Assembly: GCF_004000805.1 (NCBI RefSeq)
Contig: NZ_BILY01000006.1
Coordinates: 62,001 to 126,000 of the forward strand
Source: Paenibacillus glycanilyticus NBRC 16618
Lineage (GTDB): Bacteria; Bacillota; Bacilli; Paenibacillales; Paenibacillaceae
Reading direction: 5' to 3'
Length of the DNA stretch: 64,000 nt
A program made the translations under genes and the position numbers. Numbering within the stretch: the first letter of the stretch is position 1; each line of letters starts with the position of its first letter. The notes under the pieces are model-generated. The model was not told the origin of the DNA, made no database searches, and saw nothing but the letters and a program-made list of their open reading frames with translations. Below, in pieces: positions 58,577-64,000 of this stretch.

Positions 58577-60361
58577 GTGCTGGCATTGGAACGTTATTTG
58601 ACCCTATACAACCGGTTTGCCGGCGCGCCCGGAGCAGGCGCTACGGCAGAGGCGTCCCTGGAGCAGGTGGCAGAAGCTTTATTTTGCACGGAGCGTAATG
58701 CCAAGCTGGTAATCCGGAAGCTGACGGAAGAAGGACTGATCGATTGGCAGGCGGGACGGGGCCGAGGCAACCGTTCGCAAATTACGTTTCGGGAAGATCG
58801 GGAGAAGCTGCTCCTTGACCTGTCGAGGCGGTATGCGGAGGACGGCGAATACAATAAGGCGTTCCATCTCCTCCAATCCTATGGAGAAGGGACAGGAGCG
58901 AACGAGAAGTTTATGGAATGGATGAGCGGCAGCTTTGGCTTCCGAAGACAGCCGGGGAAGGAAGCGGATGTGCTCCGTCTCCCGATTTTCAAGACGATTA
59001 TGACGCTTGATCCGGCTGATTTTGTCTATTCCTTATGCTCGCATATGATTCAGCAGATTTTCGACCGGCTTGTCCTGCTGGATGAATCGACCGGACAGAT
59101 TAAGCCCGCTATCGCGCATTATTGGGAGCATAATGAAGACGCAACCGTATGGACCTTCCATCTGCGGAAAGGCGTCCTTTTTCATGGCGGACATGAGCTT
59201 ACGGCGGAGGATGTTGTATTTACGGCGGAGCGTCTGAGGAACGGAGGCAAGCGCAACAGCTGGATTATGCGTTCCCTGGAGCAGGTGGAAGCCGTATCAG
59301 AGCGGATAGTAAGGTTTCGTCTGGTTCGGCCAAATTGGCTGTTTCTGAAATATGCGTCTTCGAATGTGATGGCGATACTGCCAGCGGGCTTGCTGGGGTT
59401 AAGCGAAGAGCAGTTCTGGAAGCTGCCTTCCGGTACCGGACCGTTTCAGATTGACGAGTGGAAGGACGGCAGGCTGCTGCTGGGAGCAAACCCGCATTAT
59501 TATCAATCCCGTGCCCATCTGGATCAGGTAGAGATCGTTCATGTGCCGCAGACGGAAGCTATAAAAGCCGGAATGACCAGCTGGCAGCAGTTGATCTGCG
59601 ACCCGACTCTTAGGGATGTAACGGCGGAGAACGGCTGGATTCAAATCGAATCGAGGAGCTTATGCACCAGTCTGCTAAGCTGGAATATGAAGAAGGCTGG
59701 TCCGCAGAGGTCCGAGACCTTCCGCCGTATCGTTAACCGGCTTATTGACCGCCATGCCATGATCCGGGAATTGTCCGGTTATAGGGATTTTCCGGCAAGA
59801 GGATTTTTCCCCGAGCTAATGACCGCTTATGAACCGGATAAGGATAGTCTGGAACCGGAGGAAGCCAGCAGACTGCTGCTTGAAGCAGGGTATGCCGGAG
59901 AGCCGATGTCCTTATGCTCTCATCCGGGTCATGCCGAGGATGTGAATTGGATTGCGGATCGCTGCCGCCGCGCGGGTATTCCCGTCGAGGTCCGTATTGA
60001 GGCGCCTTATACGATTCATCATGTCCTGGATGAGATTGATCTGCTGTTCCATGCGCTTGTATTTCCGGAGGAGGACGTAAGTCTCATTGAGGGCTGCGAG
60101 CAGGAGGGAAGCTTTCTGAAGGAGCTGATGAGCCCGGAGCTGTCGATCTGGACGATGGAAAGCTTCGATCAGGCGCTGGCAAGCGAAGATCCGGCTAGCC
60201 GGAAGGCGATTTACACGGCTATTGAGGAGAGACTTAAAGGCGAAGCACAAGTGCATTTTGTCCTTCATATGAAATTTCATACCGATTACCATCCTTCGTT
60301 AAAAGGTGTCCGGATCAATTCGCTTGGATGGATCGATTTCAAGGATATTTTCCGTACCTAA
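58577..60361 (+). CDS. SgrR-like regulator with solute-binding domain
   Basis: A 594-residue protein. The N-terminal ~90 residues form an SgrR-type winged helix (VAEALFCTERNAKLVIRKLTEEG). Residues ~125-590 form a family-5 extracellular-solute-binding-like domain (FDRLVLLDESTGQIKPAIA, WTFHLRKGVLFHGG, LTAEDVVFTAERL) without a signal peptide. Proteins of this kind bind a small sugar or peptide in the cytoplasm and regulate transcription. It uses a GTG start with GAGGTGAGG. No transporter lies next to it, so the target is unclear. Confidence 0.92.
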   Translation: MLALERYLTLYNRFAGAPGAGATAEASLEQVAEALFCTERNAKLVIRKLTEEGLIDWQAGRGRGNRSQITFREDREKLLLDLSRRYAEDGEYNKAFHLLQSYGEGTGANEKFMEWMSGSFGFRRQPGKEADVLRLPIFKTIMTLDPADFVYSLCSHMIQQIFDRLVLLDESTGQIKPAIAHYWEHNEDATVWTFHLRKGVLFHGGHELTAEDVVFTAERLRNGGKRNSWIMRSLEQVEAVSERIVRFRLVRPNWLFLKYASSNVMAILPAGLLGLSEEQFWKLPSGTGPFQIDEWKDGRLLLGANPHYYQSRAHLDQVEIVHVPQTEAIKAGMTSWQQLICDPTLRDVTAENGWIQIESRSLCTSLLSWNMKKAGPQRSETFRRIVNRLIDRHAMIRELSGYRDFPARGFFPELMTAYEPDKDSLEPEEASRLLLEAGYAGEPMSLCSHPGHAEDVNWIADRCRRAGIPVEVRIEAPYTIHHVLDEIDLLFHALVFPEEDVSLIEGCEQEGSFLKELMSPELSIWTMESFDQALASEDPASRKAIYTAIEERLKGEAQVHFVLHMKFHTDYHPSLKGVRINSLGWIDFKDIFRT

Positions 60362-60376
60362 TTATTAACGCGATTG

Positions 60377-60405
60377 ACGGTCTGCCACCGGCAGGCTGTT
60401 TTTTG
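60377..60405. terminator. Terminator between SgrR-like gene and membrane operon
   Basis: A 10-bp stem with G-T pairs (60377-60386 with 60390-60399) and T6. Confidence 0.8.
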
Positions 60406-60411
60406 CGCTTA

Positions 60412-60870
60412 CTATTCGGGTGAGGCTTGCGTAAGGCCAACCGTTAAAGCCCGGCTTGCCCACATCACTTGTTGAACCTCGTCGGCTTGCTTGGCTTGGC
60501 ATTGTACGATGACGGTAACCTCCGCTTTGTGCCTATTGTGGGTTGCGTGCTTGTTTAAGAAAATAGCATTGATTCCGAACCCCAGACCAAAGCCGATAAA
60601 GGCAAAGATAAGCCCCCATATAACCGGTCCCCATGTCCATATGAATCCCAGGCTGGTGCCAATGACCGACAACGCCGTGGCGCATGCCAAGCCAATCTCG
60701 ACCCCCGTGGAAAGGGAACTTGCTTGGCTCTGCTGTTCGGATCGATAGGTATTGGATTCCTTGTCCATGCATACGACCAGAAGCCTTTCTCTGGCAATGC
60801 CGATACTCTCCAGTTTGGTTAGCGCATGCTCAAGCTCGATGGAATGCGTGAAGGTACCGATAATAATCAT
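60412..60870 (-). CDS. Small two-helix membrane protein
   Basis: A 152-residue protein. The N-terminal ~40 residues form an alpha/beta segment (IIIGTFTHSIELEHALTKLE). Two adjacent transmembrane helices follow (GVEIGLACATALSVIGTSLG, VIWGLIFAFIGFGLGFGI), then a polar C-terminus. It resembles general-stress 17M-like proteins. The start overlaps the stop of the upstream gene (ATGA). Confidence 0.8.
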   Translation of the reverse strand: MIIIGTFTHSIELEHALTKLESIGIARERLLVVCMDKESNTYRSEQQSQASSLSTGVEIGLACATALSVIGTSLGFIWTWGPVIWGLIFAFIGFGLGFGINAIFLNKHATHNRHKAEVTVIVQCQAKQADEVQQVMWASRALTVGLTQASPE

Positions 60871-61640
60871 TTGTTTTCACCTGGCCTGCCAAAGATTTGT
60901 ACAGCGGAGGAGCGATAACGTTCTGCCAGATGCTGGCGCTGCTCCAGGCTGAAAAGCAAACTATACTCTTTAGCTTTTATAAAGGCATGATAGACGGAAC
61001 CGCCAATTACGGAAGGCATGAATAAAAGCCAGTGCGCACGCAAAACGGCGATTGACTCCGAAAGCCTGCCGGTCAGGAGATAGACTAGCGATTCATGCAT
61101 ATGAGACAAAACAACATAAAGCCACCACCAGAACATCGCATAGAAGGCAAGACCAATCCGATGAATATACAGTTGGCCCATGCCCGGAAAGAACAGCGAA
61201 ATGACGGCTGCGGCTAACGGACTTTTAGGCTGGAGATATTGAACCTCGGACGTAAACAGCTTCATGCTTGGCAGAGGCGCGTCTTTTAGCTTGGCAATCC
61301 GGTAGAGCTTGTTCTGATAGACCGCGGAGCAATAGCAATCCCACATCGCGACGAAATAAATAATAATATACCCAATCACATACCTTGGTTCGAGAACCGC
61401 TGAAGCCTCCGCGAAATTCCCGCATAACGTATAGACGATGGCGTCGTTGACATGGCCAAGCGTGTTGAATATCACTTCCGATAACGTGAGGAAGGTTCCT
61501 CTTAAATACTGGTTCAGCAAAAAATGTCCGAAGCCGGGAAAAGCCGCCGACCACCACCAGACCATATAGGGATTGCAGGAATGTATGGAAGTAATGCCAA
61601 ACGGGCTTAGCTTGGCAATTGGCCTACGTGAGGGGTTCAA
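60867..61640 (-). CDS. Membrane protein with two TM2-like modules
   Basis: A 257-residue protein with a duplicated TM2-like signature: FPGFGHFLLNQYLRG near residue 34 and FPGMGQLYIHRIGL near residue 151, each followed by hydrophobic helices. It uses a TTG start with GAAGGGAG upstream. It is coupled to the next gene by an ATGA overlap and begins 3 nt after the upstream membrane gene. The function is unknown. Confidence 0.82.
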   Translation of the reverse strand: MNPSRRPIAKLSPFGITSIHSCNPYMVWWWSAAFPGFGHFLLNQYLRGTFLTLSEVIFNTLGHVNDAIVYTLCGNFAEASAVLEPRYVIGYIIIYFVAMWDCYCSAVYQNKLYRIAKLKDAPLPSMKLFTSEVQYLQPKSPLAAAVISLFFPGMGQLYIHRIGLAFYAMFWWWLYVVLSHMHESLVYLLTGRLSESIAVLRAHWLLFMPSVIGGSVYHAFIKAKEYSLLFSLEQRQHLAERYRSSAVQIFGRPGENK

Positions 61641-61643
61641 TGA

Positions 61644-62480
61644 TCAGTTCTCCCTTCGCAATCGCATGGAGGATTTCTCGGCAATAATCCGGTGAAGTCC
61701 GCCAAGCAGCTGAATAACTAGAATTTGCAGCATGAGCATAAGGACAACCAGTCCCATGCCGGATGTATATAAAATTTCCCGCCGGTTAAGCCACCAGTAG
61801 CCGCAGCCGAGCAAACCAATGACGATTGCTTTCCAGATCCAATGGCTCCGCAAGGAAATTAACAGGGCAAACAAGACAGAATCGATATGGACAATTAAGG
61901 TAGCGAAGGCCAGATTATCTCTTGCGGGATCCTCAAACCATCCGGGCCTGAAGCCAATTTGGTGAAAAAGAAGCAGAAAGCCGGACATGAATGTTCCTTG
62001 CAGGGATACATTAATGATATAAAGCATAATCAGACGGAACAGGTAGGGCTGATTCCCTTGGCTTAGCCTTTTCCAGAGCCATTTCCCCATAATGGGCAGC
62101 AAAATTAAACCTATTCCCGTATAGATGAGTTTCCACCAACGATGCATGAAAACCCCTAAATAGATAAAGGTTTGTTCAATTCCCATAAACCCCACGGCAA
62201 TAAGCAAAACCCACCGAAAGCGAATGCCAAAAGCGGCAATTAAGGTGCAGATAGACGGCACGATAAACCCGTTCGATACAATAGAGCCTATCGCGCTGTC
62301 ATAGAACGAATTACGGAGTAGCCCGGGCTTATAGCTATAGCTGTTAAGAAGTACAAAGATGACAAGCTCCAAGATGTAGACCGCTCCGGCTATGCAAATA
62401 TAGAAGGGAATGATCTTTAAGCTTTTTGTTCTGAACCAGGAGAGCGCGATAAACACTAAACTAGCAATAATAAGGAGCAA
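61644..62480 (-). CDS. Polytopic membrane protein
   Basis: A 278-residue protein with about eight hydrophobic segments, not recognised. The TTG at 62480 is the only standard start in this frame, but no ribosome binding site precedes it. GGAG lies further upstream in front of an in-frame ATT (Ile) codon, and the extra residues (IPSFIPY) would continue the hydrophobic helix, so a rare ATT start is possible. It is first in a three-gene operon. Confidence 0.78.
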   Translation of the reverse strand: MLLIIASLVFIALSWFRTKSLKIIPFYICIAGAVYILELVIFVLLNSYSYKPGLLRNSFYDSAIGSIVSNGFIVPSICTLIAAFGIRFRWVLLIAVGFMGIEQTFIYLGVFMHRWWKLIYTGIGLILLPIMGKWLWKRLSQGNQPYLFRLIMLYIINVSLQGTFMSGFLLLFHQIGFRPGWFEDPARDNLAFATLIVHIDSVLFALLISLRSHWIWKAIVIGLLGCGYWWLNRREILYTSGMGLVVLMLMLQILVIQLLGGLHRIIAEKSSMRLRREN

Positions 62481-62646
62481 ATACGGGATAAACGATGGAA
62501 TAAAATCATCTCCGGGTCGGCAGAATGTAGGGGTTGGAATTATTTTTCCAATTTTGCTCTAATTTATTCCATTGATAATATCTTTGCAGGTAAGCTGGCG
62601 TCATCGACTCTGTTAGCTGAGTTCTGTAGACGTGTTAGCTCAGCGG

Positions 62647-62830
62647 CTAACGAAACATTGACACGTTATCTGCCCGAAATTGCGGCTTTTGTCATTGTAA
62701 CGAAACACAAACACGTTATTTGTGACATTTCAGGCTAGTTCGCCCGATTTTAGTAGAATAGCGTTACGACGTTTCGTTAGCGCTCTGAATCAGCCGTTTA
62801 GCGCGAAATAAGGATATGACGTTTCGTTAG
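62647..62830. repeat. 184-bp four-unit inverted element, TAACGAAAC type, copy C
   Basis: Units: 62647-62673 and 62697-62723 forward, 62757-62780 and 62803-62830 reverse. Forward starts are exactly 50 bp apart and reverse ends are exactly 50 bp apart. It lies between divergent units (membrane operon and YbaK) and fills about half of this 458-bp gene-free stretch. Confidence 0.86.
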
Positions 62831-62870
62831 CATGACGGCAAACCGAGTGAAAAGGTAATGCCGAATAAGC

Positions 62871-62915
62871 TTGGTTTCTGCCTCAATTCCTTGGTATAGT
62901 CAATCTATGACTATA
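62871..62915 (+). promoter_or_regulatory. Promoter and palindrome before ybaK
   Basis: TTGGTT (62871-62876), an 18-bp spacer and TATAGT (62895-62900). A perfect inverted repeat TATAGTCA-N5-TGACTATA (62895-62915) covers the -10 and the start site and looks like an operator. Confidence 0.6.
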
Positions 62916-62938
62916 TGAAGAAATTGAGGTTTTTTATC

Positions 62939-63412
62939 ATGTCGAACAAAACAAATGCCTGCCGCAAACTGGATTCTTTACATATTAAGTACACGCTGCA
63001 CGAATACGAGTGGGACGAGGAGCATCTGGACGTCGATACCGTTGCGGACAAGGTTGGTCTTCCTTCTAACCAGCTTTACAAGACCCTCGTGCTGAGGGGA
63101 GATAAGACCGGCGTTATTGCGGCCTGCATCCCGGGAGATAAGGAGCTGAATCTGAAAAGCCTGGCGCAGGCCAGCGGCAATAAGAAAGTAGAGATGGTCG
63201 CGGTAAAAGAGATTCAAGGCCTAACGGGGTACATCCGAGGTGGCGTATCGCCGCTTGGAATGAAGAAGAGCTACCCGTTTTATTTGCACGAAACCGTGAT
63301 GGGTATGGAGCTCATTAGTATTAGCGCGGGAAAACGCGGATTGCAGATATTCCTGAGCGGTGCCGATCTGGCCGCAGCTTCTGAAGGCAAGCTGGTTGAT
63401 ATCGCGCACTAA
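62939..63412 (+). CDS. ybaK: YbaK/EbsC family aminoacyl-tRNA deacylase
   Basis: A 157-residue protein of the YbaK family (Cys-tRNA(Pro)/Ala-tRNA deacylase), with the conserved lysine in NQLYKTLVLRG and the closing segment GGVSPLGMKK. It clears mischarged tRNA. The ATG at 62939 has GAGGT 8 nt upstream; the frame opens at 62915, inside the palindrome. Confidence 0.94.
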   Translation: MSNKTNACRKLDSLHIKYTLHEYEWDEEHLDVDTVADKVGLPSNQLYKTLVLRGDKTGVIAACIPGDKELNLKSLAQASGNKKVEMVAVKEIQGLTGYIRGGVSPLGMKKSYPFYLHETVMGMELISISAGKRGLQIFLSGADLAAASEGKLVDIAH

Positions 63413-63481
63413 GCGGGATGAATGTCCTTTAATCCGGCAAGTCTAGGACTATACTTGTCGGATAATGGATGGTGACCCAGG

Positions 63482-63943
63482 ATGAAGATGGTTGGAAGGC
63501 TTGGCGGTTTTATTGTGTTGTTCATTTTATTGGCTTGGATGGTGCTGTTACTCGGTTATTACGGAAAAGTAGAGTTGCAGAAATGGAAAGCGGAGCGGAA
63601 TACCGCGCGTTTTTTCAAGGCTGTTCAGTATCAACGGTACGATGAAGCAGTCCGGTTATTCGGAGAGCCCCTTGACCAAGAGAGTCTGCGGAAGCTCCAG
63701 CCTTTTCGGTTAGTGAAATATACCCGGGTCAAAGCCGAATACGACGATGGCTGCGTATGCAAGGGTCACGCGCAGCTTACGTTTCAGTCAGACGGCCCGC
63801 CGATTACGGTACCGGCAGCGTTCGTGCTTCGGGAAGGTTATAAGCCGGGGCAAGTTTGCGCGTTGACCAGCCGCGAGACACAAACGGTCATGCCGCAGCT
63901 AGGCAAGTGGAATATCACGTTTTGCGGGAGCGACTCCTTCTAA
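63482..63943 (+). CDS. Hypothetical membrane-anchored protein
   Basis: A 153-residue protein with one N-terminal transmembrane helix (GGFIVLFILLAWMVLLLGYY) and an extracellular alpha/beta domain (ARFFKAVQYQRYDEAVRLFG) containing three cysteines (two in GCVCKG). The ribosome binding site is weak. No family is recognised. It lies 69 nt after ybaK. Confidence 0.8.
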   Translation: MKMVGRLGGFIVLFILLAWMVLLLGYYGKVELQKWKAERNTARFFKAVQYQRYDEAVRLFGEPLDQESLRKLQPFRLVKYTRVKAEYDDGCVCKGHAQLTFQSDGPPITVPAAFVLREGYKPGQVCALTSRETQTVMPQLGKWNITFCGSDSF

Positions 63944-64000
63944 AAGCTAACGCTCCAGCCTCATATAGATGCTCCTCTCTCGAAAACCAAGCGACTGCCA

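Overview
The window looks like chromosomal DNA from a Paenibacillus-type Firmicute. The evidence is: AGGAGG-type ribosome binding sites, frequent TTG/GTG starts, TTGACA-N17-TATAAT promoters, an S-layer-homology (SLH) protein, LplB/YtcP-type ABC permeases without their own ATPase, and proteins typical of Bacillales (DUF2975/YozG pair, WG-repeat protein, Ohr, LtrA). No phage, complete insertion sequence, CRISPR array, rRNA or tRNA was seen. Genus-level placement is an inference.

Layout. (1) 1-10.6 kb: a carbohydrate operon with the end of a DUF3502-type solute-binding protein, two permeases, a GH125 exo-alpha-mannosidase, a large clan GH-A glycosidase and a GH38 alpha-mannosidase, probably for importing and trimming manno-oligosaccharides. 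(2) 10.6-12.6 kb: an amidohydrolase divergent from a MarR regulator, with matching palindromic operators. (3) 12.9-18.5 kb: a chemoreceptor and a stand-alone NRPS-like adenylation/carrier/reductase protein. (4) 18.7-33.5 kb: a secreted GH114-like hydrolase and an SLH-anchored DUF4832 protein, divergently transcribed, then an Idh-like dehydrogenase, a sugar ABC importer and a LacI regulator. A near-palindrome, TTTGGCGCAAA or TTTGCCGCAAA, lies upstream of all these units and defines a probable regulon. (5) 33.6-37.4 kb: an AraC regulator divergent from an isomerase/dehydrogenase/CBM9-like trio. (6) 37.5 kb: a cluster of DnaA-box-like sequences. (7) 38.8-44.2 kb: a CstR-type reactive-sulfur detoxification cluster with three near-identical operators. 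(8) 44.3-64 kb: housekeeping and accessory genes, including ALDH, a WG-repeat protein, LtrA, Ohr, an ArsR/AHSA1 pair, PAP2, an SgrR-like regulator, a membrane-protein operon and YbaK.

The most unusual signal is intergenic. Three elements of 184-185 bp (47207-47391, 52480-52663, 62647-62830) each hold four units of about 25 bp in the order forward, forward, reverse, reverse. The outer-to-inner offset is exactly 50 bp on both sides. A fourth 184-bp element (33606-33789) has the same layout with an unrelated unit sequence and a 52-bp offset. A second strong signal is the seven-site LacI-type operator set, which ties a GH114 hydrolase and an SLH surface protein to a sugar importer.
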